Source: Aquisphaera giovannonii (GTDB taxonomy: Bacteria; Planctomycetota; Planctomycetia; Isosphaerales; Isosphaeraceae). Taken from it: a DNA stretch of 64,000 nucleotides. The stretch lies in the NCBI RefSeq assembly GCF_008087625.1, contig NZ_CP042997.1:4030001-4094000 (forward strand), given 5' to 3'. Below the pieces are notes generated by a model. It searched no databases. It was not told the origin of the DNA and saw nothing but the letters and a program-made list of their open reading frames with translations. Below are positions 1-8,191 of the stretch, piece by piece (position 1 is the stretch's first letter; each line of letters starts with the position of its first letter). A program made the translations under genes and the position numbers.

Positions 1-22
1 GGTCGAGGTTCTCTTCCTGCAT
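1..22 (-). CDS. possible start of a gene running off the left edge
   Basis: An ATG on the minus strand at 22-20 opens a frame reading MQEENLD before the window ends. No clear Shine-Dalgarno sequence precedes it, so this is only a possible gene start. Nothing can be said about function. The stretch 23-119 between it and the NadR-like gene shows no other feature. Confidence 0.22.
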
Positions 23-119
23 CGTCTTGCTCGCGGGGGGTGGATGGGGCGAGTCTCCGCGGCGGGGCCTGCGGGAAGCCGCCGACGCCCCTCTAGCATC
101 GGGGCCGCGCCCGCCCCTG

Positions 120-1130
120 TCAACGCCGGCCCCCGGGCGTACCCCCGACCGGCCGGGGCTCGCGTAGGAGGCCATCGATCGCGGCGATCGCCCCCGCCTC
201 GCGGCCCTCGAACGGGCCCTCCAACACGCGGCAGGGGACGCCGCCGGCCATGAGCTGCTCCAGAAACCGGTCGTGCATCCAGCCTCGGATCCGCTCCCCG
301 TCCCGGAAGCCGTCCTGCACGAAGGGGACGTCCGGGGCGGCCAGCAGGTACAGGTCCGCCCGATCCCGCGCGCCGATGGCGTCCACCTCGGGGTCGCGAT
401 GGTGCTCGTAGCGCTCGAACCACGTCCCGGTGGCGAAGGCGTTCGTGTCGCAGATCAGCACCCGGTCTGCGACGCGCGCCAGGGCCTCCTCGCGCGCCCG
501 CTGCTCGGTCGCGATGTGGACGAACTCCTCCCGGGTCCAGGCCGGCGTCGGCCCGTCCATGGGGAGCCCCGCGACCTTCTTCTCCCAGTGTTCCCGGCCG
601 TACTCCGGCACCCAGGCGGTATGGTAATGCACGGCCAACCGCTGCGCCAGGGTCGTCTTGCCCGTGGACTCGGCACCGACCAGCACGACCCGGCGGACGA
701 AGTGGGCGCGGACGCAGGGTTCCAGCCATTCCAGGTGATCGAGCGGCGACTCCCGGACCTTCGTCCCGGAGATCGGGACCGCGGCCCTCGGCCGATCGAC
801 GAGGACGTGTCGCGTCCCCATCAGCCGGGCGTACTCCCAGCCGTAATCCTCGCTCGTGAAGACGACGTCCGGGGCCCGGCCCAGGTACCGCACCGTGAAC
901 TGGGCCCACTGGCGGCTGTCGTCCTCGAGCTCGTCGGGCACGAGGCGGACGTCGCAGTCGGGGTGGATCTCCTCCAGCCAGGCCTTCCGCAGCTCCCCCG
1001 GGATCGCCTGCGAGGGATGATGGGCGACCATGACGACCAGGTGGTCGACCTGCCGCCTCGCGGTGTCGATCAAGTGCTTGTGGCCGCGGTGGGGCGGGTA
1101 GAACTTGCCGACGATGAAGCCGAGCGTCAT
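120..1130 (-). CDS. nadR: NadR-like nicotinamide-nucleotide adenylyltransferase / ribosylnicotinamide kinase
   Basis: A 336-residue bifunctional NAD-salvage enzyme. The N-terminal half begins GFIVGKFYPPHRGHKHLI, the nucleotidyltransferase GKFxPxHxGH signature that joins NMN to ATP. The C-terminal half has a Walker A motif GAESTGKTTLA followed by the acidic and Arg-rich segments of the ribosylnicotinamide kinase. The helix-turn-helix repressor domain of enterobacterial NadR is absent, so a transcriptional role is unlikely. The frame stays open further upstream, but that part lies inside pnuC; the ATG at 1130 overlaps the pnuC stop as ATGA and begins exactly at the conserved domain. It is the last gene of a four-gene operon and would phosphorylate and adenylylate the nicotinamide riboside imported by PnuC. 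Confidence 0.9.
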   Translation of the reverse strand: MTLGFIVGKFYPPHRGHKHLIDTARRQVDHLVVMVAHHPSQAIPGELRKAWLEEIHPDCDVRLVPDELEDDSRQWAQFTVRYLGRAPDVVFTSEDYGWEYARLMGTRHVLVDRPRAAVPISGTKVRESPLDHLEWLEPCVRAHFVRRVVLVGAESTGKTTLAQRLAVHYHTAWVPEYGREHWEKKVAGLPMDGPTPAWTREEFVHIATEQRAREEALARVADRVLICDTNAFATGTWFERYEHHRDPEVDAIGARDRADLYLLAAPDVPFVQDGFRDGERIRGWMHDRFLEQLMAGGVPCRVLEGPFEGREAGAIAAIDGLLREPRPVGGTPGGRR

Positions 1131-1807
1131 CCCGCGACCTCCCCCTCGGGCTGCCCCTTGGCGGTCGCCTCCCGCCCTCGCCATTCGAGCAGCCCCATGA
1201 CCGCCATCCCCAGGAAGATCGCGTAGAGCACCGCGGTCAGGTGGAGCGACTTCGACGCATAGAGCGGCACGTAGATCGCATCGACGAGGATCCAGGCCAG
1301 CCAGCTCTCCGGCCGCTTTCGGTTCAGCAGCCATTGTGCCCCGAGGCTGATGGACGTCGTCAAGGCGTCCCAGAATGGCGCGGAGCCGCCCGAACGCGCG
1401 AGGACCGGCCAGAGGGCCGCCGTCATCGCGACGACCGCGAGGGCCACGCCGAGCCGCTCCGCGACGCCGGCGCCGGCGACCCTCAGCCCCGCGTGATCCT
1501 CGCCGCCGCGGACCCAGAGGTACCATCCCCGGCACCCGAGGACGAAGTACACCGCCTGCAGGCCCGCGTCCGCGAGCAGCCCCGCGCGGGCGAAGACGAC
1601 CAGGAACGTCGCGACGTTGACCAGGCCGATCGGGAAGTTCCAGGGATTCTCCTTCACCGTCAGCCAGACGCAGGCCGCGCCCGTGACGAAGGACGCGGCC
1701 TCGAGAGGGCTCGCGGCGCCCTTGGCGGCCATCCCCAGGGCCACGGACGCGACCAGGCCGATGAGGGCCGCCCCCCGCATCGCGACGAGACGTCGGCCGC
1801 CGCTCAT
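1127..1807 (-). CDS. pnuC: PnuC-type nicotinamide riboside transporter
   Basis: A 226-residue integral membrane protein with about seven hydrophobic segments. It has the family's SLEAASFVTGAACVWLTVKE and NPWNFPIGLVNV segments near the second and third helices, and a C-terminal SWLAWILVDAIYVPLY segment carrying the W/D-rich substrate site of Pnu transporters. Members move nicotinamide riboside by facilitated diffusion, and uptake is made effective by intracellular phosphorylation, here by the NadR-like product encoded directly downstream with a 4-bp ATGA overlap. The ATG at 1807 itself overlaps the upstream glycosyltransferase stop by 4 bp. The two overlaps imply one transcript and translational coupling. 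No NiaR or NadQ operator is visible upstream because the gene lies inside the operon. Confidence 0.9.
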   Translation of the reverse strand: MSGGRRLVAMRGAALIGLVASVALGMAAKGAASPLEAASFVTGAACVWLTVKENPWNFPIGLVNVATFLVVFARAGLLADAGLQAVYFVLGCRGWYLWVRGGEDHAGLRVAGAGVAERLGVALAVVAMTAALWPVLARSGGSAPFWDALTTSISLGAQWLLNRKRPESWLAWILVDAIYVPLYASKSLHLTAVLYAIFLGMAVMGLLEWRGREATAKGQPEGEVAG

Positions 1808-2760
1808 CCGGCCGCGTCCTCCTCGCCCGGCGGGTCCAGCCGCTCGGCGACGCTGTACGTGTCGCCCGGGCGGATGTTGTAGGAGGTTACCATCTCGGCG
1901 ACGATGCCCACGCCCAGTAGCTGCACGCCCACGATCAGGAAGCCCAGGGCGTAGAAGAGCAGGGGGCGGTTGCCGATCGGCCGCTCGCCCGCGGCCCAGA
2001 GGGCGGCCAGGTAGAGGAGCACGAGCACGCCGGCGATGGCCAGCGCCAGCCCCGTCCCGCCCAGGACGTGCAGGGGACGCTGGCGGAAGCCGGTGAGGAA
2101 CCGCACCGTGAGCAGGTCGAGGAACCCCTTGAGGAACCGCGAGAATCCGTACTTCGACCGGCCGTGGCGGCGGGCGTGATGCTCCACCACGATCTCCGAG
2201 ACCCGGAACCCGCGGGCGTGCGCCAGGACCGGGACGAACCGGTGCAGCTCGCCGTAGATGCCCACCTCGCGCAGGACTTCCGCGCGGTACGCCTTGAAGC
2301 CGCAGTTGTGGTCGTGGAGGTGGCAGCCGGTCATCCGGCTGACCATCGCGTTGAAGACCCGGCTGGGGAACACCTTGTGCCAGGGGTCGTGGCGGACCTT
2401 CTTCCAGCCGCTCACGACGTCGAAGCCCTCCCCGAGCTTGGCGAGGAAGCGGGGGATCTCCGCCGGGTCGTCCTGGAGGTCGGCGTCCATGGTGAAGACG
2501 GTGTCGCCCCGCGCGGCCTGGAACCCCGCCGTCAGCGCCGCGGCCTTGCCAAAGTTGCGGCGGAACCGGACCGCGCGGACGCGGGGGTCGGACCGGGCGA
2601 TCTCCGAGACCGCCCGCCACGAGCCGTCGGCGCTGCCGTCGTCCACGAAGACGAACTCCGCGGGCCCGAGCCGCCCGCCGTCGAAGACGGCCGCGAGCTG
2701 CCGATGGAGCTCGCCCAGGCTCCCCTCCTCGTTGTACATCGGGATGACGACGCTGATCAT
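1804..2760 (-). CDS. family 2 glycosyltransferase, DPM1/GtrB-like, with two C-terminal TM helices
   Basis: A 318-residue membrane-anchored GT-A glycosyltransferase. It starts MISVVIPMYNEEGSLGE, has the nucleotide-sugar DDGSADGS segment near residue 40 and the metal-binding MDADLQDDP motif near residue 95, as in dolichol- or undecaprenyl-phosphate glycosyltransferases. Two hydrophobic helices (about residues 228-255 and 265-290) match the GtrB/ArnC layout, in which a sugar is moved from UDP or GDP to polyprenyl phosphate at the inner face of the membrane. It overlaps the upstream UPF0104 gene and downstream pnuC by 4 bp each. The UPF0104 neighbour supports a lipid-linked sugar role. Sugar specificity cannot be read from the sequence. 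Confidence 0.88.
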   Translation of the reverse strand: MISVVIPMYNEEGSLGELHRQLAAVFDGGRLGPAEFVFVDDGSADGSWRAVSEIARSDPRVRAVRFRRNFGKAAALTAGFQAARGDTVFTMDADLQDDPAEIPRFLAKLGEGFDVVSGWKKVRHDPWHKVFPSRVFNAMVSRMTGCHLHDHNCGFKAYRAEVLREVGIYGELHRFVPVLAHARGFRVSEIVVEHHARRHGRSKYGFSRFLKGFLDLLTVRFLTGFRQRPLHVLGGTGLALAIAGVLVLLYLAALWAAGERPIGNRPLLFYALGFLIVGVQLLGVGIVAEMVTSYNIRPGDTYSVAERLDPPGEEDAAG

Positions 2761-3794
2761 GGCAGGCTCGGGCCGGCGTCGGCCGGCGGTTGGGCGGCCG
2801 GCTTCGCGCGGGCGCCGAGGGGGAGCAACACGGCCGCGGCCAGGACCTCCACGGCGGCCCAGACGAGGCGCAGCGTCAGCGCGGCGACGACCGCGACGTC
2901 CTCGCTCCCGACCGCCGGGGCGAGGGCCAGCATCAGCACGCCCTCGCGCACGCCCAGGCCGCCGGGCATGAGCGCCACGACGAACCCGGCCACGGTCGCG
3001 AACGCCACCGCCGCCGCGACCACCGGCATCAAGGCCGGCCAGCGGCCCGGCCCCAGGGGCACGAGCGCCAGGACGACCTCGACCTGGCTCGCCCCGAAGA
3101 GGATCCAGGTCGCGGCCGTCCAGCCGAGGCCGCGGAGCAGCAGCCCGGCGTCGAACCGCGGCAGCGCCTCGGCCCCCACCTTCGGGAAGGGCATGCTGAA
3201 CAGCAGCGAGAGCCGCCGGAACGCCGGGGGCGTGACGACGAGCAGGAACGCGAGCCCCAGCCCGAGCGACGCGGCCGCGGCGAGCCGGTACGTCTCGACC
3301 GAGATCGCCCCCAGCCCGGGCGGGCGGACCCGGAGGGCGGGGCTCGGCCCGGCGGCGGCGAATCCGGCCGCCGCGACGAGGCAGCCGGACGCCATCATGA
3401 CGAGCGTCTCGTAGAAGGTGGCGATCGCCGCCGTCGCCGCGCGGGCGCCGTAGGGGACCGACAGCCCCGCCCGCATCACGACGACCATCGCCTTGCCCGG
3501 GACGTACTTCCCCAGGTGGCTGATCAGGTAGGCCCGGAGCGCCGGGCCGGTCCCGACCGGCGTCGGGCTGGCGCGGAGGACCTGCTCATAGAACCTGCCG
3601 CAGCAGGCCAGGCCGGCCAGGTAGAAGGCCCCGGCGAGGGCCAGGCGAGCCGGGCGGAGCTGGAAGGCCACCTCGTGGGCCCTCAGCTCGGCCCAGGTCC
3701 GCAGCACCTGCCGGCCGAGCGCCCAGAGGACCAGCAGGGTCACCGCGGCCTTGATCGCCCGGATCAGGGGCCGCTTCCATCGGGCACCAGGCAT
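2757..3794 (-). CDS. UPF0104 / LPG-synthase transmembrane-domain protein
   Basis: A 345-residue polytopic membrane protein, first gene of the operon. It has the arrangement of the lysylphosphatidylglycerol-synthase transmembrane family: an early amphipathic SHLGKYVPGKAMVVVMRAG segment near residue 95, and a late GFVVALMPGGLGVREGVLML segment near residue 275, which is the conserved PGGLGxRE signature. There is no soluble aminoacyltransferase domain, so it is not MprF. Stand-alone members often sit next to GT2 polyprenyl-phosphate glycosyltransferases, as here, and are thought to handle lipids or lipid-linked sugars. The ATG at 3794 follows 248 non-coding bases shared with the divergent HAD gene, so the operon promoter should lie there; I see no convincing -35/-10 pair. 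Confidence 0.85.
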   Translation of the reverse strand: MPGARWKRPLIRAIKAAVTLLVLWALGRQVLRTWAELRAHEVAFQLRPARLALAGAFYLAGLACCGRFYEQVLRASPTPVGTGPALRAYLISHLGKYVPGKAMVVVMRAGLSVPYGARAATAAIATFYETLVMMASGCLVAAAGFAAAGPSPALRVRPPGLGAISVETYRLAAAASLGLGLAFLLVVTPPAFRRLSLLFSMPFPKVGAEALPRFDAGLLLRGLGWTAATWILFGASQVEVVLALVPLGPGRWPALMPVVAAAVAFATVAGFVVALMPGGLGVREGVLMLALAPAVGSEDVAVVAALTLRLVWAAVEVLAAAVLLPLGARAKPAAQPPADAGPSLP

Positions 3795-4042
3795 CGGCGG
3801 GGACCTGCCTCCGGCTGCGGGCCTCGCACGGACGGGCGCGGCACGACCGCGCGGGCCGTCGGCCTCGCCCGGTTCAGCGTACAGGCCGGCCCCGGGCCCG
3901 GCAAGTTTCCGCCCCGGCCGCCGCGATGGTCTCTCGCGAGTCCCGGCCCCCCTGTCGTATGATCGTCCCCGGCGAGCTCGGGCCGTCGTCGGCCGCCGCC
4001 GGGCCCGGATCCCGCAACCTCCCCCCAGGATGCCCGAACACG

Positions 4043-4909
4043 ATGAGCGTGCCCATCCCGACGGCCCCCGCCGCCCCCTCGAAGGCCGGATTCGCCGGCG
4101 AGGTGATCTTCCGCCCGTCCTTCGCCGCCCGGCCGGGCATCAGCCACGTCCTGTTCGACTTCGACGGGACCCTGTCGCTCATCCGCCAGGGGTGGCCCGA
4201 GGTCATGGTGCCGATGTTCACCGAGGCCCTCCCGCCGCTCCCCGGCGAGTCGGAGGAGGACCGCCGCCGCATGGCCTACGACGACATCATGCGGCTCAAC
4301 GGCAAGCAGACGATCTACCAGATGATCCAGCTCGCCGACCGGATCCGCGAGCGGGGCGGCGAGCCGAGGGAGCCGCTCTGGTACAAGCACGAGTACCTCC
4401 GGCGCCTGGACGTCCGCATCGCCGACCGCGTCGAGGGCCTCCGCGGGGGCGCGGTCCGGCCCGACGACCTGCTCGTCTTCGGCGCGCGGGCCCTCCTGGA
4501 GGACCTCCGCCGCCGGGGCCTGGCGATCTACCTCGCCAGCGGCACCGACGAGGTCTTCGTCAAGCAGGAGGCGGAGCTGCTCGGGCTCGGCGAATTCTTC
4601 GGCCCGCGGATCTACGGCGCCCAGGACGACTACAAGGCGTTCTCCAAGAAGATGGTCATCGAGCGGATCCTCCGCGAGAACGCCATCCCGGGCGAGGGCC
4701 TGCTCTCCTTCGGCGACGGCTACGTGGAGATCCAGAACACGAAGGAGGCCGGCGGCCTGGCCGTCGCCGTCTGCAGCGACGAGGCGAACAACGGCTCCGG
4801 CCGGATGGACGAGTGGAAGCGAGAGCGGCTCGCGGGCGTCGGGGCCGACATCCTGATCCCGGACTACCGCGACGCCGCGACGCTCCTGGAACGGATCCTC
4901 GGACGATGA
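4043..4909 (+). CDS. HAD-superfamily hydrolase
   Basis: A 288-residue HAD phosphatase. Motif I is HVLFDFDGTLSLI at about residues 36-48, with the two catalytic Asp of DxDGT. Motif II is IYLASGTDE near residue 170. A Lys in the KKMVIERIL segment and motif III (LSFGDGYVEIQ) follow. A helical cap lies between motifs I and II. I chose the ATG at 4043 because the 39 codons upstream in the same frame are low-complexity and precede the conserved fold. It overlaps the next gene by 4 bp (ATGA) and heads a plus-strand operon with a deoxyhypusine-synthase-like protein and a PfkB kinase. HAD plus PfkB recalls the kinase-phosphatase pairing of heptose-ADP synthesis, but the substrate is unknown. Confidence 0.85.
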   Translation: MSVPIPTAPAAPSKAGFAGEVIFRPSFAARPGISHVLFDFDGTLSLIRQGWPEVMVPMFTEALPPLPGESEEDRRRMAYDDIMRLNGKQTIYQMIQLADRIRERGGEPREPLWYKHEYLRRLDVRIADRVEGLRGGAVRPDDLLVFGARALLEDLRRRGLAIYLASGTDEVFVKQEAELLGLGEFFGPRIYGAQDDYKAFSKKMVIERILRENAIPGEGLLSFGDGYVEIQNTKEAGGLAVAVCSDEANNGSGRMDEWKRERLAGVGADILIPDYRDAATLLERILGR

Positions 4910-6018
4910 CAGCCAGGCCACTCGACCTCAGCCGCCTGAAGACCCTGCCGCTCGAGTCGCGCGACAGCCTCACCCGGGTCGAGGACGTCGTCATCGACCC
5001 CGTCGTGCCGGCGCCCCCGCTCACCCCGCCACTTTCGGCGCAGGTAGCCGCGGCGGCGGCCAGGATCCGGGCGGCCCGGGAGAAGGGGGCCGGGGTCATC
5101 CTGATCTACGGGGCCCACCTGCTCCGCAATGGCGCCGTGCGGCTCCTCGCGGAGCTGATGGACGCCGGCTTCCTCACCCACCTGGCCACAAACGGCGCCG
5201 GGACCATCCACGACTGGGAATACTCCTGGCTCGGCCGCTCGACGGAGAGCGTCCGCGCCAACGTCGCGACCGGCACGTTCGGCACCTGGAAGGAGACCGG
5301 CCGGAACATCCACCTCGCCTTGATCTCGGGCGGGCTCCGGGGCGAGGGCTACGGCGCGTCGCTCGGGCGCTTCATCGCCGAGGACGGCACCACGCTGCCG
5401 CAGCAGGCCGAGCTCGAGCGGCTCCTCCGCGAGGCCCCGCTGCATCCTCTAGCCCCCGCCTGGGCGGACACCCTGCTGGCGATGCACGCCCACGACCTGC
5501 CCGCCGGCCACGTCAACGTCCACCACCGCTGGAAGGAGGCCTCGATCCTGGCCCACGCCTTCCGGCACGGCGTGCCGGTGACCGTCCACCCGGGGATCGG
5601 CTACGACATCATCGCCAATCACCCCATGTTCAACGGAGCCGTGATCGGCCGCGCCGCGGCGATGGACTTCCGCCTCATGGCCGGCTCGGTGGACACCCTG
5701 GACGGCGGCGTGGTGCTTTCGGTCGGCTCGGCCATCATGGGCCCGCAGGTCTTCGAGAAGGCCCTGAGCTGCGCCAACAACCTGAGGCTCCAGGACGGCC
5801 GGCCGATCGTCTCCGGCCACTCCATCTTCGTCGTGGACCTGCAGGACGGCGGCGGCTGGGACTGGACGCAGGGCGAGCCCCCCAAGACGAACCCGGCGTA
5901 CTACCTGCGGTTCTGCAAGAGCTACGCGCGGATGGGCGGCGAGATGCACTACGTCCAGTGCGACAACGCGGCGTTCATTCACAACCTCCACCACCAGCTC
6001 CTCCGGGCCCCCGCATGA
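4906..6018 (+). CDS. conserved protein with deoxyhypusine-synthase-like features
   Basis: A 370-residue protein I place only tentatively with the deoxyhypusine synthase superfamily. Segments supporting this are GAGVILIYGAHLLRNG near residue 65, THLATNGAGTIHDWE near residue 95, which resembles the TxGxxxxHD type of motif, and GSVDTLDGGVVLSVGSAI near residue 260, which looks like a nucleotide-binding glycine-rich turn. Eukaryotic-style hypusination is not expected in this bacterium, and no eIF5A-like gene lies in the window, so a different NAD-dependent reaction is likely. The ATG at 4906 overlaps the HAD stop and the gene's own stop overlaps the PfkB start (both ATGA), so the three proteins should be made together and probably act in one pathway. 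Confidence 0.55.
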   Translation: MTARPLDLSRLKTLPLESRDSLTRVEDVVIDPVVPAPPLTPPLSAQVAAAAARIRAAREKGAGVILIYGAHLLRNGAVRLLAELMDAGFLTHLATNGAGTIHDWEYSWLGRSTESVRANVATGTFGTWKETGRNIHLALISGGLRGEGYGASLGRFIAEDGTTLPQQAELERLLREAPLHPLAPAWADTLLAMHAHDLPAGHVNVHHRWKEASILAHAFRHGVPVTVHPGIGYDIIANHPMFNGAVIGRAAAMDFRLMAGSVDTLDGGVVLSVGSAIMGPQVFEKALSCANNLRLQDGRPIVSGHSIFVVDLQDGGGWDWTQGEPPKTNPAYYLRFCKSYARMGGEMHYVQCDNAAFIHNLHHQLLRAPA

Positions 6019-7082
6019 ACCACGACCGGTTCCGCGTCCTGACCTCGGCCTACTCGGGGCTGACCGTCGCGGTCCTCGGCGACTTCTGCCTGGACCGCTA
6101 CCTGGAGATCGACACCGCCCGGCGGGAGACGTCGATCGAGACCGGCCTGCCGGTGCACAACGTCGCCTCGGTCCGCGCCCAGCCCGGCGGCGCGGGGACG
6201 ATCCTCAACAACCTCGTCGCGCTCGGGGTGGGCCGGATCCTCGCGATCGGCTTCTGCGGGGACGACGGCGAGGGCTACGAGCTCCGCCGGGCCCTCGCCG
6301 CCACGCCGGGCGTGGACCTCGGCCACTTCCTGACGACGCCCGAGCGCCGGACGTTCACCTACTGCAAGCCGCTCCTGATCGAGCCGGGCCGGCCGCCGGT
6401 CGAGCTGAGCCGGCTCGACTCCAAGAACTGGACTCCCACGCCGGACTCGCTGACGAGGCGGTTCCGCGACGCCCTCCGCGTGCTCGGGCCGGAGCTGGAC
6501 GCCCTGATCGTCCTGGAGCAGGTGGACCGAGCCGAGACGGGCGTGATCACGCGGGGCCTGCTGGACGAGGTCGCGACGCTCGCCGCCTCCCGCCCAGGCC
6601 TGCCGATCCTCGCCGATTCCCGCCGGGGGCTGGCGGGCTGGCCCGGCCTGAGCTTCAAGATGAACGCCGCCGAGCTCGCGACGCTGCTCGGCGAGCCCGC
6701 CGACGAGGGCCGCGACCTCGCGTCGGTCCGCTCGATCGCGGCGACGCTCGCGGCCCGGAATCGCCGGCCCGTCTTCGTCACGCTCGCCGAGCGCGGGATC
6801 GTCGCCGCCGGCCCGGACGGCGAGACGGAACACGTCCCGGCCCTGCCGGTGCGGGGGCCGATCGACGTCGTCGGCGCGGGCGATTCGGTCACGGCGAACC
6901 TCGCCGCCGCGCTCGCCGCGGGGGCGACGCCCCGCGAGGCGATCGCGCTGGCCGCCGTCGCGTCGTCGGTCGTCATCCATCAGCTCGGCACGACGGGGAC
7001 CGCGACGGTGGCGGACCTGGAATCGCTCCTCGGCCGGGTGCCCGCCGCCCCGGCCGGGCACGAGCAAGGCCACCGGCCATGA
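6015..7082 (+). CDS. PfkB/ribokinase-family carbohydrate kinase
   Basis: A 355-residue PfkB kinase. It opens with VAVLGDFCLDRYLEID, then QPGGAGTILNNLVALG, which matches PfkB signature 1, and ends with the catalytic anion hole and base in DVVGAGDSVTANLAAAL (signature 2) near residue 285. The N-terminal DRYLEI and the GGAGTILNN segment look like RfaE/HldE-type kinases, so a heptose or related phosphosugar substrate is plausible. There is no fused adenylyltransferase domain. It overlaps the preceding gene by 4 bp. Together with the HAD hydrolase it could form a kinase-phosphatase pair; this is inferred from context only. The upstream frame in 5958-6014 lies inside the previous gene and is not used. 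Confidence 0.85.
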   Translation: MNHDRFRVLTSAYSGLTVAVLGDFCLDRYLEIDTARRETSIETGLPVHNVASVRAQPGGAGTILNNLVALGVGRILAIGFCGDDGEGYELRRALAATPGVDLGHFLTTPERRTFTYCKPLLIEPGRPPVELSRLDSKNWTPTPDSLTRRFRDALRVLGPELDALIVLEQVDRAETGVITRGLLDEVATLAASRPGLPILADSRRGLAGWPGLSFKMNAAELATLLGEPADEGRDLASVRSIAATLAARNRRPVFVTLAERGIVAAGPDGETEHVPALPVRGPIDVVGAGDSVTANLAAALAAGATPREAIALAAVASSVVIHQLGTTGTATVADLESLLGRVPAAPAGHEQGHRP

Positions 7083-7089
7083 CCATCCC

Positions 7090-7614
7090 ATGAGCACGCC
7101 CGACCATCCCGCCCGGCTCTCGCCCGACTCCCTGGCCTCCGAGTGCGACTTCCGCGCCACCCGGCGATCCGGCCCGGGCGGCCAGAACCGAAACAAGGTG
7201 GAGACCGCCGTCATCCTCACCCACCGCCCGACCGGGCTCTCCGCCGAGGCATCCGAGCGCCGCACCCAGGGCGAGAACCGCGCCGCGGCCCTCTTCCGCC
7301 TCCGCCTCCGCCTGGCCCTGGAGGTCCGCCGCCCCGCCGCCGCGGGAGGGCCCGAGCCCTACGCCCCGACCGACCTCTGGTCGAGGCGGTGCCGCGGCGG
7401 CCGGATCTCGATCAACCCCGCCCACGACGACTTCCCCGCCCTCCTCTCCGAGGCCCTGGACATCCTGGCCGAGAACGCGTGGGACCCGAGGCGGGCGGCC
7501 CAGGTCCTGGGCTCCACCGCCTCCCAGCTCGTGAAGCTCCTCAAGGACGAGCCCCGCGCCCTGGCCCTCGCCAACGACCGCCGCCGCGAGCTGGGACTGC
7601 ACGCGCTCCAATGA
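7090..7614 (+). CDS. GGQ-motif release-factor-like protein
   Basis: A 174-residue protein with the peptidyl-tRNA hydrolysis loop FRATRRSGPGGQNRNKVETA near residues 23-42. The GGQ tripeptide is the catalytic signature of class I release factors and of ArfB/YaeJ-type rescue factors. It lacks the codon-recognition and N-terminal domains of RF1/RF2, so it most resembles a stand-alone stalled-ribosome rescue or RF-H type factor. The C-terminal half (HALQ end) has no ArfB-style Lys/Arg tail that I can see, so its mode of ribosome binding is unclear. It starts 7 bp after the PfkB gene and may be co-transcribed with it. Confidence 0.75.
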   Translation: MSTPDHPARLSPDSLASECDFRATRRSGPGGQNRNKVETAVILTHRPTGLSAEASERRTQGENRAAALFRLRLRLALEVRRPAAAGGPEPYAPTDLWSRRCRGGRISINPAHDDFPALLSEALDILAENAWDPRRAAQVLGSTASQLVKLLKDEPRALALANDRRRELGLHALQ

Positions 7615-7632
7615 GCGGTTGATGATCTTTTG

Positions 7633-7664
7633 TAGGGTGCGTCAAGCGCAGCGCAGACGCACCG
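7633..7664 (+). repeat. GTAG-headed REP-like hairpin
   Basis: GTAG is followed by a perfect 8-bp stem (GGTGCGTC / GACGCACC) closing a 12-base loop. A near-identical copy lies at 26543-26574 and a diverged inverted copy at 28359-28386. A 5' GTAG foot next to an imperfect palindrome is the layout of REP elements mobilised by RAYT (Y1) transposases; no such transposase lies in this window. The element falls in the 577-base gap 7615-8191, which holds only repeats and the promoter candidate at 8180. Confidence 0.6.
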
Positions 7665-7840
7665 GACCGGCCCGGCATCGCGGAAGGCCCGGCCTCCCCT
7701 GGCATGCGAGGCCTACGCACCTCCCCATCCCCGCTCATTCCACATGACGCGGCGGCCCGATGCGTCCGCGCCGCGATTGAAGCAAGGCACCATTCCAAGC
7801 CGCCGTGGGGGAGCCACGACGTCGGCCAGGAGCAAGCCCC

Positions 7841-7986
7841 GTGGGAGCCGGCTCCGCCCGGCGACCGGGTGAGCCGATGCCGGCGCGGTCGCCGGGCGGA
7901 GCCGGCCCGCGCGGCGCGGGCGGATGTCCCAGGGCTCGGCATCCGGGCCTTGGCTCACCCGGTCGCCGGGCGGAGCCGGCTCCCAC
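7841..7986. repeat. 35-bp repeat in inverted pair, family C
   Basis: A 35-base unit at 7841-7875 (beginning GTGGGAGCCGGCTCCGCCCG) is repeated as an exact reverse complement at 7952-7986. A partial third copy lies at 7887-7910. The same 35 bases recur at 28468-28502 with a diverged neighbour at 28413-28449. The unit contains the self-complementary GAGCCGGCTC and the CCCGGCGACCGGG hairpin, so each copy can fold on its own and the pair can form a longer cruciform. Short open frames across it only translate the repeat (PVGAGSARRPGEP) and are not genes. Confidence 0.75.
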
Positions 7987-8179
7987 GGGGCGGGCCCTTG
8001 TCATCCGCCAGGGGGTGATGCACCTTTCGACTCGGCTTCGCGCCCGCGGCCAACACGCCCGCAGATCGCCGGCCGCTCGCCGACTCGCCGGGACAGGCCC
8101 CCGCCATCGAGGGATGTCGGGGGCCGCACGTCATGCGTCCCCATCCCTCCTTGCCCCTCGCCGGGGCACGGTTCCTGCT

Positions 8180-8185
8180 TATAAT
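8180..8185 (+). promoter_or_regulatory. candidate -10 box for a near-leaderless transcript
   Basis: A perfect TATAAT lies only 7 bases before the ATG at 8192. If used, the transcript of the exonuclease-ligase operon would start at or within a base or two of the start codon. The best -35 match (TTGCCC at 8151) is too far away (23 bases), so the call rests on the -10 alone. Confidence 0.35.
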
Positions 8186-8191
8186 TCCCCC

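Noticed and set aside
7841-7986. Possible CRISPR-like repeats
   Set aside because: Copies are inverted relative to each other, spacing is irregular, there are too few units and no cas genes are present.
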